A stretch of 64,000 nt of DNA from Beta vulgaris subsp. vulgaris (GCF_026745355.1 NC_079210.1:10313693-10377692), one strand, 5' to 3'. Counted from the first letter of the stretch, positions 11,291 through 23,795 are shown. Notes: a model not told the origin generated them from the sequence alone. Made by a program: numbers and translations.

Positions 11291-12479
11291 ATGGATGCCA
11301 ATAATCCAAATTACAGAAATAATCCAAACGCCCAAAATGATCCAAACTTCCATCACAATCCAAATAATATTCAGTTTGATCCAAGTATTTTTAACAATCC
11401 TCAATTCCAGATGGCATTTCAGTTTTTTAGTAGTCAATCAAGGCAAAATGATGTTCAAATAACACCACAAAATCCTCAAAATCCTCATTACTCTTCTTCA
11501 AACCAAAATGAACTTGATACTTCCCAAAATATTCCAATGTTTCCCATGTCTCAACATTTTGGTGGTGAACCAATTGAGCATTCTCCAGGAGGGGATGGTA
11601 GTAGTAATAGGACCCCAAATGAAGAAATAAGTAGAGCGCAACATCTAGAAGACATTGATGAAGTTGTTGTTCAATTATTTCCCGAATGAAGTACCAAAAA
11701 GAAGACTCCGAAGGTGACTTTCAATATAAAAGAAGATGAAGCTCTAGTCTCTGCTTACATCAATGCAGGTGGAGACACGGGAAAAGGGACTAATCAATCA
11801 ATGAGAGTTTTATGGAAAACTATTTTGGAACTTTATGAGGCTGCACGCCATACTAATCCAACTGAGTTGAAAGAAAGAACTATAAAATCATTGCAAAATC
11901 GTTGGGATCACATTAATCGCACTGTTTCAAGATGGGTCGGTGTGTATGGCAAGTGTCTAAAAGACAAAAAAAGTGGACAAACAGATGAAGATGTGGAGGA
12001 CAACACTCATGAGAGTTATTCGAAATTGTATCATGGTAATAGATTTAATTAAATGCATGCATGGAAAATCATGAAGACCAGAACAAAATGGCAACCCACT
12101 GGTGGCATTCAATGTTCCTCAGAGAGTGGGGGAAGCTCTAAGAGGTCGGAACCAGATACACAAACTGAAAAAAATTGGAAATGGTAGGCCGGATGGCCAG
12201 AAAAAAGCAAAGAGGAAAGCAAAAGAAGCTGCTACTGCCAGTACCATAAACCTTGACTCTTTTCAAGCATCTCTAGAAGACATTAATGATAGAAGGAACA
12301 ATATAGGAGAACAGATGCTAGAACTCATGAAGGAACGAAGTGAAGAGAAGAAAAGGCAAAAACAGCAAGAGGCAAAGATGTGTATGTTAAGTATGTTGAT
12401 GGCAAAACCCGTTCTCGACGAAGATGACAAGGAATTGTACTTGAAACTTAAGGAGGAGTTTAAGAATATGTATTATTAG
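11291..12479 (+). pseudogene. Harbinger ORF1, Myb/trihelix-like DNA-binding protein (broken)
   Basis: Three consecutive readings belong to one gene. 11291-11689 is an Asn/Pro-rich N-terminus. 11714-12052 has the Myb/SANT-like domain (EDEALVSAYINAGGDTGKGT, then TIKSLQNRWDHINRTVSRW). 12102-12479 has a Lys-rich segment and a C-terminal coiled coil (RRNNIGEQMLELMKERSEEK). In PIF/Harbinger elements this protein works with the transposase, helping nuclear entry and DNA binding. A stop at 11687-11689 and frame changes near 12050-12100 separate the parts, so it is not intact; the breaks are small. Confidence 0.75.
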
Positions 12480-12719
12480 TGTTAAGGTGTCTAGATGTGT
12501 TGTAATATGTTAAATATCTTAATGTTTGTTGTTGTTGTCAACCTTTTAAATGAGTGTAAGTGTGTTAAGTACATTTCCTATTTTAGTATGTTAAGTATCT
12601 TATTGTTTGTGGGTTATTGTAAACTTTTCAAGTTATTGGAAGTGTTTTGTTGCATTAATTATTTTGGTTTGGAGTTCAAATTCTATTTTTCGTTGTTAAG
12701 CTAAATCATATAATTTACT

Positions 12720-13166
12720 ATTGGAGTACTTGAAAATTTTTTGGTAGTGATTTGTCAAATCATGTCATATAGCTAAATGATAGTGTATGTCCCCTACAAC
12801 TTTTTGCATTGTCTAGTCATATCATATAATTTACAGATGGTGTAATATTAACTTTTACTTTCCAGTCAATTATCTGAAAAGTATTCCTGAATCATTTCAA
12901 GAGTTGTCCAATATTAACTTTTACTTTCCAGCCAATTATCTGAAAAGTGTTCCTGAATCATTTCAGGAGTTGTCCAAAATCTTATCTTCTGCCTCATTCA
13001 ATATTTTTTTAAAAAATTGTGTGGTTAGAAAAAAAGGCATGTAAATCATTAACATTCAAATTGTCTATATATTCTGAGATCTATTCAGCACTATCTACAC
13101 AACAATCTACTAAAAAGCTATTATCCTTTACTTACAAATTCACCTTCAAGTATATCTAGATTGAAA
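12720..13166. other. Spacer between Harbinger ORF1 and transposase
   Basis: AT-rich non-coding sequence. It contains a direct duplication of about 65 bp (about 12848-12912 and 12912-12977), both copies carrying CAATTATCTGAAAAGT and CTGAATCATTTCA. Confidence 0.5.
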
Positions 13167-13665
13167 ATGGATTATGACAATAATTCTTCTAGTTCAAGTG
13201 ATGAAATATATGATAACATGATGTTGGATTAGGTTGAAGAGAGTGAGAGTTTGCGACTTACAGAGCAGGCAATAACTTATGTTGTTGCCTCAACCATTCA
13301 ACAAAACGTGCCAAATAGGTCAAGTAAGAAGAAACAAAGGAAAGTTGTTCCTAGAGATCGTGAGGGGGCTAATTAACGAGAGATTAATTAGGGACTACTT
13401 TTGTAACCAGCCGTTGTATGATGAAGGCCAGTTTCGGCGAAGGTTTCGCATGCGAAAGGAGGTTTTCCTTCGCATTGCTAATGCTTTGGCTGCAAGTGAC
13501 TCCTTCTTCAGACCGAGCCAAGATTCTACTGGGCGATTAGGTGCGTCAAGATTCTACGTGGTGTTGATGGGTCCTCTCTCGAGTACGCCTCGAAGGGAAC
13601 TCTGGCTGTGTCGTAAATGTGGAAATGGGCGTGCTGGCAGTGGTGGCTCGAGGTGGCAGGATTAA
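13167..13665 (+). pseudogene. PIF/Harbinger transposase N-terminal fragment
   Basis: The start ATG at 13167 opens MDYDNNSSSSSDEIYD, which stops at 13230. The frame resumes further on and after a shift near 13345 reads RDYFCNQPLYDEGQFRRRF and MRKEVFLRIANALAASDSFF, then QDSTGRLG, the conserved N-terminal region of plant Harbinger transposases. The DDE catalytic domain should follow, but the similarity ends near 13600, so it is deleted or too decayed to see. It is non-functional. Confidence 0.75.
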
Positions 13666-14559
13666 TGTAAGGTAGGATTTGGAGTTGGAATTTCCTGTAT
13701 TTGTTGCAGGAGATAGATAGTGGACATGCATGAATATGATGAGGGGCATTTCTTAATATGGAAGGTAAATAAAGTGGGATAGATTTCTTTGAGGAAGAAA
13801 GTGATGAATTGAGATGAAGAACATGTGGACTTTACTCGTTTATTCACAACATATTGTACTCTTTAGTGGGACTATTTTATTTTATTCTATGGAGAAACGT
13901 TTGTGGGCCTATTCCACCTACATATCTAGGCCAACCTTGTAGAAGTAACATCACTTTTTTTTTATTAAAGACAACTATTGTGTTGGTATTTTTGTTCAAC
14001 TTTAATTTCATTGATGGCATCCTTTTTCATCTTATATCATTACGGATAAAATTGAATTTTTAGTGTTGTCCATTGAAAAATATAGGTAAACAGTTTACAT
14101 ATTTTATCATAGAATCTTATTCCCGCAATATTCTTAAAATCTTACGATTTTACGATTTGATTTTACGATCCAATTCTGATAGGCCCTCCCGATTTAAAGT
14201 AGAATCACGATTTTGACAACCTTGCTAGGCACCATTGTCCATTAATCACCCTCATTAATCCTAATTTATTGTTATATTAGTTTTTTTTGTTGGGCTCCTC
14301 AACCTCGATAGTTATGATAAAAGCGAGCATTATCAATTGTTGACTTCGTGGCAGGGGCTTTAGAGGCCTTATCGATAACCAACTTCGTTCCAGAAGCTTT
14401 TATAGCAAGTTCACCAAAAGCAGCTACCTTGTTCTTGCTATGCTCTCCTCACCACAAGTTGACCTTGCAGTACGTCAGCTTTCAATTATCCTTAGGGGAA
14501 CTAAAATAGATGAAAAACATCGATGACTTCAAATATTCGTAAATTATCATAAGTGTCAT
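13666..14559. other. Intergenic, no gene seen
   Basis: AT-rich sequence with no convincing reading frame. It may contain the lost right half of the Harbinger element, but no terminus was recognised. Confidence 0.3.
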
Positions 14560-15605
14560 ATCGAAGAATGCCAGTGGCAAATATTTGAACAACAATTGTG
14601 CAAACAAGAATAGATGAACCAAATTAACAAGCACAAAATTAAGAACATATCAATAGATACACTTGTGATCATCAAACGTATGTAGAAGAATATTAGTACT
14701 CTTCATAGAAGAAAAAAATAATATAGTGACGAGGTGACGATAAAAGAACATCATCGATAATATAATAATAAACCACAAGCCAACATAGAAAAAGTTGGAA
14801 TTAAAAGAACACTCGACGACAAAAAAAGAATATTAGTCATGTATACATCAACAATAAGTCAAATCAACAAGTTACACAAACTAAAAAACAAATATTTTAC
14901 CTAAATGAACATCAGGTAACAACATTCATTATGAAGAAATAAATAATAAGTCAAGCCAACATGTTTTAGAAATCAACAAATATCAATTACACATGAAAGA
15001 TGGTTTGACTAAAAATAAATATAAGAAAAATATAAAACACGAGTCATGTAGACTTGTATGAACAATATATAGGTGAGTCAACATGCAACAGTGGAAAAGC
15101 ACATGAACAAGTACTTTTGATTTATATGAACATTAGGTGACAACTGAGTAACATTAGTCTCGTAAACTTGAACATAAGCCAAATGAACCAATTCAACAAA
15201 TTACTGAACACTAATTACATTGGTACAAAGGTTAACTTAATTTGATAAACAGTTTACCGGGTGACATTAAAAGAACATCAGTCATATAAACATGAACAAT
15301 AAATCATATGAACAAGTTCATACATAATGCACAAGATTGAAGGTTCACTTAAATTATATACATATATGAACATTAGGTTGATAACAAAACGACATTAGTT
15401 ATAAAAATATGAACAAGAAGCCGGACAACAAATTCAAAAAGTTCGTTCAAAAAATCAACAAATATGGAGAAGCACATGATTAATAGTTAGACTAAGAGAA
15501 TATCGGGTGAGAGAATATAAGTCATGTAAACATGAAGAATAAGCAAAATGAACAAGTTTCACAAATAAAATAACATAAAGAAGCATGTATACAAGGGTTA
15601 GAGTA
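14560..15605. repeat. Diverged satellite array, about 120-bp period
   Basis: Roughly eight units follow one another, each built around GTGACATTA, GAACATCAGTCATGTA, AACATGAACAATAAG and AAATGAACAAGTTCAC. Clear unit starts fall near 15118, 15246, 15361 and 15488, spaced 115-130 bp. Units differ by many substitutions and small indels. No reading frame is kept. Confidence 0.6.
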
Positions 15606-16376
15606 TAGTGCTGTCAAAACAGGTTTGGGGTATACCTACGGTGAAGCAGGTCAGACTCGAACAGGTTAGGATTATGAAAGTCAGTGCCTCGGGTCGTGAT
15701 TGATCATGTTTTGTTCAACTAGGTCGATCACATTTGAATCATGGAATTGTCGGGTGTCGGGCAGGTTTGAAAGTTCTGTTTACAAGTCGATCCATTACTA
15801 GGTATGATCGCCTGTGGACATTTTTTTATCGGGTTTGTGCATATCGTATTTGGGTTTCATGTACGCTTGCGTAGAGTCAAGTGTACTCGGGTTGAATCAC
15901 TAATGACCTTAGTTCGATCATTATTGTGAAGCATCGGGTCAATTCGCTATTGAACATCAATTCAAATTATTCGGTTAACTCTTGGTTGGGTCATTTTGAT
16001 TTTGTTGTGGATTTTTTAAACAAATCATATTATTAAAAGTATTAAGATGGACAAATATATACATATATGTGTGTTGTGAGATAAATATATGGATGATAAC
16101 GAAAAACCAATAAAAATACAATATTGTTTACCGTGATGTTTAGTGTATTTTCTTAGTCAACTCTTATTTCGGCTAATCAAATGCGTAAACCACTCTAATG
16201 AGTAAAGGAGTCGAACGACTATTCATATGTTCTAATATTGTATATTATAACCAACGACAATAATAACGAGTAGACAATTAAGTCCAAGCTTTCTATAAAT
16301 GATATATTATTATAAGCATTATGATTGATATATAAGCATGTAAATAGCTATGATGATAATGATAATAATAATAATA
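15606..16376 (-). mobile_element. hAT-like element end, inverted relative of 46570-50139
   Basis: The segment starts TAGTGCTGTCAAAACAGG, close to the complement of the right terminus of the element ending at 50139. Going inward it stays alignable with the complement of about 50139-49390: shared GGTATACC, TGTTTAGTGTATTTTCTTAG, AGTAAAGGAGTCGAACGACT-like and TTATAACCAACGACAAT blocks in the same order. The copy is broken at 16377 by a solo LTR inserted in its TAA repeats. The other terminus beyond 18802 was not found. Confidence 0.65.
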
Positions 16377-18801
16377 TGTAACGCCCGACAAATTACATAA
16401 CCTTAATTGCCAGCGGAAGCATAACTTAATCCTGTGGGTTATGGCCCACTAAGAAATAACAGCCTAAAATGGCCTCTTAATCAAACAAATGAACATCATT
16501 AGGCAATAGATACTACCCACAAATACAGAGTATTCTAGATAACCCAAATATATACAAAGTCGCTTCAACTCAGCCTTCCTGGAGCATCCTTGACATAACT
16601 GATCCTGAGCTATCTTTATAATACCTGAATGATTTCATAAAGTTAGACAAAAGAGAAAACACAGAAAATAACCTAAAATGAGTTGAAAACTCAGTAATTT
16701 CACTCCAGCCCGTAAAAACAGTTTTAAGTTCGTAAACATTTTCATACATAGACATATATCACATCATATTGGTAATTGTTCGGAAATACTATCAGAAAAC
16801 CTCATTGTTGAATAGTCTGCTGACAAGGAACATTTGCGTGACCATAGTTCATTGGCAAGTACAGGCTTTGGACATAGCATTAACATTCTCATATGACCCT
16901 TTTGGTCCGTGTTCATTCGTATATCGTAACATAATTCCTCCACCTGTAACTTGCCCATTTGCCAGTTCAGTTCATAATGCCAAGCCAGCAGAACCATCCA
17001 CTTTTACAAACTTGCATATGTTCATATTTCCGAATAACACCCATAAATGATGATAACCAGGTTTCATAAATCATAACATCATTGCTCATAGTATACATAT
17101 CCATCATTGAATCATATCATATTTCATCATGCCACATCAACATTGTAAAACATAATCAGATCACATAATCATCATATATACTCGTATTCATGCGCAAGAG
17201 CACATTAAAACATCACATATAACATATACGGGCATACTCATATTTGCTGGACATGAAAGGTTACCTCGAACGTTATTCCTTTTCTTACTCCTTAAGTATC
17301 GCCATAACTAGCCTCCAAGAATCGTCATACATGTATCCCCCTCAAAATTATAACAGCATGACCCATAATCAGAAATCATCCACTAAACAACCAAATTATT
17401 CTTACTTAACCCATCTTCAATTTTATAACTCCATAAGGTCCTAATAACCTATGATTTAATTATTCAGACGAAACTAAGTAAGAGATTAATAGGTCGATTC
17501 ATTTAAATCTCTTTGATTTGTAATACTTAAAACATTTTGTTTTAGAAATGCCATCAACATTGCTTAATGAAAATTATTTAACATAAACCATTTGTAACCA
17601 TTTTCTATACTAAAAATATTTAGTATAACATAACTTTATCATAAGAATAAAGAACCCAATTAAAAGAATTAGACAATATCTTCATTAAAACTAATTTAAT
17701 CAATTTAGTCTTTCATTAGCCCACAAGGTCAAAGAATAAAATAAAGTGGATAGTTTAATTAGGCAAATAAGTCTTAGTTAAACTCTAATAGCCCAACAAT
17801 TAACTAAGTAACACAATTAACATTACAAAAATCTGATTTGAGTCCAAATAATACACATGCAACAATTGAATTGGGTTGGTAACCAATTGGGCCTAACTAC
17901 ACTAATTAGTAATTGGGTAACAAAGTGGGTTAGCTTATGAACTTGAAATCAGAATTTTAGAGGGAAATTGAAAAAGAAAGAAGGGGTGTAGTACCTCTGC
18001 TCTCTTGGAGCAGGGACGAAACAGAGGCGGCAGGGAAGGGGAGCTGTGCTCCGGCGAGAAGGAGGGACGCTGGCGACAACCGACAGCCGCCTCGGGTGGC
18101 GCAAAACAGATCGCGAAGAGAGAGACAGGGTGGGCTGCGGAGGAGTAATAAGACAGAACAGGAACAACAGTAGCGAACCGAGGTGAGAGAAAACACGGGG
18201 GGGTTGCGTCGCGGTGGCTGCAGGGTGCAGCGCGGTTTCCGGCGGCCTCAGGTGCTGCTTTAGTTGGTGGTTGTGCGACGCACCAAGCAGGTGGTGCACC
18301 GGTGTTGGTGGGTTGGTGCGTGAAGAAAGAGGAGTGAGAGAAGAAGAAATTTTCTGGTTTTTGTGTTGTTGAACTTGTGATTCCAAGGCTTAGTGCATGC
18401 ATTTTATGTTAGTTTTATCAGACAAGAAAAGAGGTGGAAAGATGATGAATGGTGTGTCAATTAAGGAAGATTAATGTAGGGACAAGAGGTAGGTGGTGTG
18501 TTGACCGTGGGTTTGGGGGAAAGCTGAACAACAGCTCCCTTCATTCCTTTTCTTTCACATTTCTTTTGATGTCAAAAAGTTAAACTTTGCTATTTACTTT
18601 GACTTGTATCTATAATATTGAAGTCATAAACTATATTGTAAATAAAATCATTTATCATACTAAATATCATTAAAGTAATATAAATATACTTATTTTATAA
18701 AATAACTTTCTCCAGAATAATTTCGAAAAAATTTCGGACGTAATTATGCTAATAAACATAATTAGTAATTAATAAAACGAGTTTAAGGTTTGGGGTATTA
18801 C

Positions 18802-18802
<1 letters not shown>
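16377..18802 (-). mobile_element. Solo LTR, Ty3/Gypsy (Tekay/CRM-like), 2.4 kb
   Basis: The segment begins TGTAACGCCCGACAAATTAC and ends GGTTTGGGGTATTACA, i.e. TGTAAyrCCC...GGGGTATTACA ends, and is flanked on both sides by TAATA (16372-16376 and 18803-18807), a 5-bp target duplication. On the minus strand it opens TGTAATACCCCAAACCTTAA and continues with CGTCCGAAATTTTTTCGAAA, common at the start of chromovirus LTRs. No internal region is present. Long readings at 17935-18402 fall within the GC-richer part of the LTR and are not taken as genes. Confidence 0.8.

Positions 18803-18850
<48 letters not shown>
18803..18850. repeat. (TAA)n microsatellite
   Basis: About 15 uninterrupted TAA units follow the solo LTR; the same repeat, shorter, precedes the LTR at 16350-16376, so the LTR landed within it. 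Confidence 0.9.
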
Positions 18851-18851
<1 letters not shown>

Positions 18852-19329
18852 GAGTATAAAATCAAGTCCAAATTCTCATTCAAGTGAGGCCTATTAATGA
18901 TCCCCCACTACTAATTAATGTTCTTTGATTTCCTTATTGAATGTTTGAGAATAATCACTTAATTTGGGATATAAATCCTAATTCCAAAATAAAAAAATAG
19001 AATTAGGTCAGGGGATTTTTATATTTCATAAAATGCTCTATTTGGAGATCTTGCAAACAAAAGAAATCTACTAAAGAGGAAGAACTATATGTTGGTGTTC
19101 TTATTCATCTAAGGTTTTTAATTGAAAATAGGGGGTTGTTATCAAGTGATTTATTTACATATTGTTGATTCACAACAAATTCATATGTTTTGTCTTCAAT
19201 TATATTTGAAAATTGATATTATATATTGTTATGAAATCAATACTCATTCCCCATTATGTAAAACTATAAGGTTTATATGCAAATTTGGTGATTTTTTTAT
19301 TTCAATTATTCTTCAGAATTGTAAGTCAG
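18851..19329. other. Intergenic, no gene seen
   Basis: AT-rich. A reading at 19122-19337 has no recognisable motif and is probably chance. Confidence 0.3.
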
Positions 19330-19880
19330 GAGATTAATTGAAAGTCATACGACATCTATAATCGATATTAAATAAATACAAAATACAATCAAACTTGATT
19401 AGATAATGTTTCTCTACTGTAATAATGAATCAAACTGACAATACAACATAGCAGCCATTTGTTCGCTGAATCATGTGAGAGCGTCTATCATTCTAACATA
19501 GTTTTGATAATAAGTCGCTATTGTGTAGATAGTATATGAAAATCTAATACTAATTGCAAATTAGTGTAGCAAACCATCAATGAACCATAAGTTTGCAACA
19601 AACCATGAAATCTTAACTTTAGATTCCCATAAGGAGAGACTATTATATCAAACTCCGAACCTCCACTAGTAGATACAAAGAATAACCTAATAATTGGGTA
19701 AAAGCTTTCCAACAAAGATAAAAGGGAGGATCCTTATTTACGAAAACTAGAAAGAAAAAAGTGAATAATAAAAGTAGAATTTGGGCTTTACCACCATCTT
19801 AAGGGTGGTGGCAGCCCTAAATTGACTAAAGAAAGACAATATTTTTTTTAGGGAGAGAAATATAGAGAGGCGCCTACGGG
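19330..19880 (-). mobile_element. LINE-like remnant (internally deleted)
   Basis: The segment is alignable with 39632-40170 in the same orientation: both share CATCTATAATCGATATTAAA-like sequence at the left, TCTATCATTCTaACATAGTTT in the middle, and TTACCACCATCttaagggTGGTGGCAGCCC near the right (complement GGCTGCCACC...GGTGGTAA). On the minus strand this is a LINE 5' leader joined to a 3' UTR. No coding region remains. Confidence 0.5.
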
Positions 19881-20385
19881 TTTTTTTTTTTATCAGTGTT
19901 AGGTTATAATCATAAATTGAGCATATGTCTTAGTTTAACATGATTTTTTTACCAAGGAGGTTAATATGATGTTAATCAATATAAATTACTCTTAATGTGA
20001 AAATTTTCCCAAATTCGGGATAAATACTAATAGGGGAAGAACAAAAATTCTAACTGATACATGTTTAGTGACTTGATTTTCATTATATGAACTATAGGTC
20101 GAATCTACAACTAAAAGATTTTTCCTAACCTAAAAACGAGAAAAATAAATCAATTGTACACAAAAATCAACCAAGAAAATTGTTGAACTAGGTTAATTAC
20201 GTATGTATCAATGCATTCATACTCGCTTACCTCTTTTTGTAGATCGTTGTCAATTCATTCTTACCCTCTTACATCTTTGTGTAATAGCAGGATAAAGAAG
20301 ACTAGTGGGCTTCATTTGATACATTTATACAAATATATTAAAATGTGTGCTTGTTAAAATTTATGTGCCACATGGAAGTGGAACT

Positions 20386-21370
20386 AGGGGTGACAATCAG
20401 GTTAGGTTAGGTCAATTTTAGGTTACCTTGATTTCTATTTCAATTTTAATTTTAGGGTAAAAATCATAACTTGAACCCGACCTTTTCGATTTTCAATTGA
20501 CCCAAAATCAACCCAAAATGACATGAGCTTAAATACATAAAGCGGACAAAAAACTTAGCAACTTTTGGTCTACAAATAAACACATGAATCGGACATAAAG
20601 TTCACTCATTTTAGGTAAACCCAAAAAAACCAATTAAAACATCCAAATGCAAAAATCAACAACAATAGAGATGAAAATCAAAAATCAAAAACCCGTAAAT
20701 CAAATCAAAAGATTAAATAAACAATAATAGAGATGAAACTCAAAAAAAGTTAAGACCAAAATACTATAGAAAAAGAAGAAAGAACAAGAAATTACAACTT
20801 AACGTTTACGAATGCAGCAACTGAGCAAAGTGAGAAGAAATTAAGAGTTGAAGATTTAAAGAATCTCCCTCAAATGTTACTATGCTATTGTAGTGTTAGA
20901 TTTTGGATAAAGCCTAAAGGTGAGAAGAACTTAAGAGGATAAGAGTTGAATAATCATGTCACAAATTTTAGGGTATTAGGTTTTGAGAAATTATGAAGCG
21001 TTGCAGTGAAGAGTGAAGTAGTGAACACTGAACAGTGGAGCCATGTAGTATGAATTTATTAGAAAATTCAAGAAATGAGATTGGTTCAAATCCGCCCAAT
21101 ACAAGTTTACACCTAGAAATTAGGTTACATAAGTCATTGAAGTCGGATTCATTTCACGTTGACCCGACTTGAATACAATTTGATTTCTGAATAGGTTATT
21201 TCGGTTATTTCAAAGTTCAAAAAAATTCAACCTTAACCTAACACATTATATTTTCAGTTTGGGTTGGGCTAATCATTTTTTTTCGGGTCGAAAATCTCAA
21301 CCAAAACCTGGAATTTCCAGGTTAGGCTCAGGCCAGATTATCAGGTTGGGTGAGCTTATGCCATCTATAC
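20386..21370. mobile_element. Small hAT-like non-autonomous element with 8-bp target duplication
   Basis: GTGGAACT lies exactly outside both ends (20378-20385 and 21371-21378). The left end AGGGGTGACAATCAGGTTAG and the right end TCAGGTTGGGTGAGCTTATG...CCATCTATAC hold related GGTTAGG/CAGGTTGG subterminal motifs in opposite polarity, though the terminal inverted repeat itself is weak. The interior is AT-rich with no coding sequence. The 8-bp duplication points to hAT. Confidence 0.6.
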
Positions 21371-21378
21371 GTGGAACT

Positions 21379-22004
21379 TTCCCTCTTACAACGATTAAGA
21401 ATTACTATACATTTACCATTTGAACTAATATTTTTTTTATTGATTCTTATGTTCACAAATCCTTTAGAATGTTTTACTTTATGTAATCCACTAACTATAA
21501 CAAAATTATTAGATACAATGTATAAGATTTGATTCCATGATTTGAAGCATATATACTAAAGTCTTAACCACTAACCAAGTGATATTTAGTATAATCATTC
21601 TAAAGCAAAATATTAATAAATGGAAAATATGAGTATCCAGGGCGTAGCTTGGGACGAAAAACTAGTTTGAAAAGTAAAAGTGGTTAAATCAAAACAAAAG
21701 GTTGGTAAAAATCGAGAAGAGTATGAGGATATGCAGTTGGTCTTGTAAGACACCGTCTACTTTTATGTTAAAATTAGGCAATGACACAAACTCAATATTA
21801 AGAAGAGAATGAAGTGAATTTCTGAATATAGTAACTAGGTTAATGTATTAAATGACCAGTTTAATTTTTTCAGTATTCACAACACAATTAGTAACTAGTT
21901 TCATCCATTCAGTGAGATTGCCATGGTATTATTTAAATTATTCGTTGTAGTTCATGTTTCAAAGGGAAATAAAGGAAGGACAAGCGAAGGGACGACTCAA
22001 AATT
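21379..22004. other. Intergenic, no gene seen
   Basis: AT-rich sequence between the small hAT-like element and the left LTR of the Athila element. A CAGGGCGTAGCTTGGGACG stretch near 21638 resembles a degenerate hAT terminus but no partner was found. Confidence 0.3.
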
Positions 22005-23795
22005 TGACGGGTCGTTGTATTCTCATCAAATATAACCTAAACTAATCAAGATAGGGTAAGTATAGGGTCGAATCCACAAGGAAATAGGGTTAATAAAGGG
22101 TCAATTAGCCAATTAAAATGAGCTAAATCAAGTTTTTTTGTGGTTTTATAAAGGTTTAACGATGATTCTAAAATCTAAGTAAACTAAGAAATTAGCAAAT
22201 TGAATCAACAATCAAGTAAGGAAGATAAATAAGGGTGAAAGAACTAGGAGATTAGGGGATTCACCAACACTCAATCCAAGAATCCAATCATCAAAACCAA
22301 GGGGAAATAATTGAGGGATTACAAGGGGAAAATCACGCATATAGGAATTCTAATTACTCTCTCGAGCTTATTAGAAGAGCTTAATTAGTCACTCATGAGC
22401 TATTCTCATGGCATGATCAACTAATCTAGCCAAATCAGGCACAACATGATTAATCGAGCTTCCTAAACTAGAAAATGCCTATTTTTATGGGGATCCTAGT
22501 CTAGCAACCAAACTTAGTCTACTCATAGCTTCATCCTTTGATCCTTCACTAGAAATTCCAAATATGTAAGTTAAGTGGTGATCAAACACCCAGCAAACCA
22601 AATAAATCAAGTTTGATCAACAAGTTCAACCTCAAAAGTTAACCCCCTAACTTAGATTTAGGATCCAAAGAGTAAATGAAGGCTACATCCTTTCCCCTAG
22701 TAAGAAACTACTCATACATTATAGAAACAAAACAAAACAAAACTCGAAATAACTTCATCACCATAACTATGGAGGAAAGACAAAAAGAGAAGATTAACAA
22801 ATAATAAACAAGAACTAACCAGCAAAACAATGATCATAAACAAGATTAAGGAAAGAGAAGATGAAATAAATAAGAAATTACCAAGTTTTAATTACGCTTG
22901 CAAAAATGGTGAAAAATGGATATGAAAAGCTTCAAACCTAACTTTTTCTCTCCTCAAGTTCTAAAGTTTTTATATCAAAATCAGATTAAAATCTCCCTAT
23001 AATCTCCCTATTTAAAATCTAATCTAAAAATATCTTTAGAGAGGCCGTTTTATACCTCTCACAAATACAAAAGGGCAATCAGCGAAAAAAAAGAGAAGCT
23101 AGGCCATTCAGAGCTCCCGCTCCATGCATGAAGCGCGAGCTCTGAGTCAAACTTGAATTTTTTGCATCACAGGTCGAAGCTCCCGCTCCATGGGGTTGGA
23201 GCGCTAGCTTCAACTTATCGGAAGAATTTTTGATGGGAATCTGGAGCTCCCGCTCCATCATGGAGCGCCAGCTCCAACGTCTCGGTAGAATTTTCTTGGA
23301 ATTCGGAGCTCCCGCTCCATCATGGAGCGCCAGCTCCAACGTCTCGGTAGAATTTTCTTGGAATTCGGAGCTCCCGCTCCATGTGTGGAGCACTAACTCT
23401 AATGTCTCGGCAGAATTTGCTGGGAATTCGGAGCTCTTGCTCCGTGCGTGGAGCGCGAGCTTTGACTTTGCTTCTACTCTTCTTTGCAATTTGAAGCTCC
23501 CTTTCTCCATCCAAAAACTCCTTTTTGCCATCCCAACCTTTGAAAATCTCGATTAGGCCGGTACGGAACCTGAAAGAAGGTAAGAACAAGTCATAGCATA
23601 GGGTGCCCACAACATTCAAACTTTGCATAAATTGAAAAACAATGTATAACTCCCAAAAAGGACTCAACATGCATGAAGCTAGTGGAGTCACTAACATTGA
23701 ACAAAGCTAGGCTAAACAAGCATGAAAACGGACTAAACCCGGGCTTGATTAGGGTGGAAAGAGGTCATAAAAGCGGTCTTGAAAACCACTTATCA
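22005..23795 (-). repeat. 3' LTR of the Athila element
   Basis: 1791 bp. It aligns throughout with 37728-39555, with scattered mismatches. Termini on the minus strand are TGATAAGTGG and CCCGTCA. It carries a hairpin-forming tandem array at 23110-23465. Confidence 0.92.
23110..23465. repeat. Hairpin tandem array in the 3' LTR (about 63-bp period)
   Basis: Six units start near 23111, 23176, 23243, 23305, 23367 and 23430. Each holds GAGCTCCCGCTCCAT followed within a few bases by ATGGAGCGCCAGCTC, so each can fold into a stem with GGAGC/GCTCC arms. Units are joined by AATTTnnTTGGGAATTCGG linkers. Confidence 0.85.

Larger units (their letters stand above)
10772..13665 (+). mobile_element. PIF/Harbinger DNA transposon, decayed, right end not located
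   Basis: The left end GAGCATCCACAATGG is a typical plant PIF/Harbinger terminus and is preceded by TTA (10769-10771), the family's target triplet. Inside are the two expected genes in order: a Myb-like ORF1 (11291-12479) and a transposase (13167-13665), both broken. I could not find the matching right end (CCATTGTGGATGCTC) downstream, so the right limit given is just the last recognisable coding base. A short inverted copy of the terminus at about 10833-10849 folds back on the left end. Confidence 0.7.

Noticed and set aside
17935..18402. Two long overlapping minus-strand readings of 145-155 residues
   Set aside because: They lie inside the solo LTR 16377-18802, are Ser/Pro/Ala-rich from base composition and match no protein family I recognise.
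23110..23465. CRISPR-like regular repeats
   Set aside because: Plant nuclear DNA; the period is set by hairpin units joined by similar linkers rather than unique spacers.
23230..23697. Repetitive readings on both strands in the LTR
   Set aside because: They are translations of the hairpin tandem array; the same frames recur at 38913-39317 and have no protein character.
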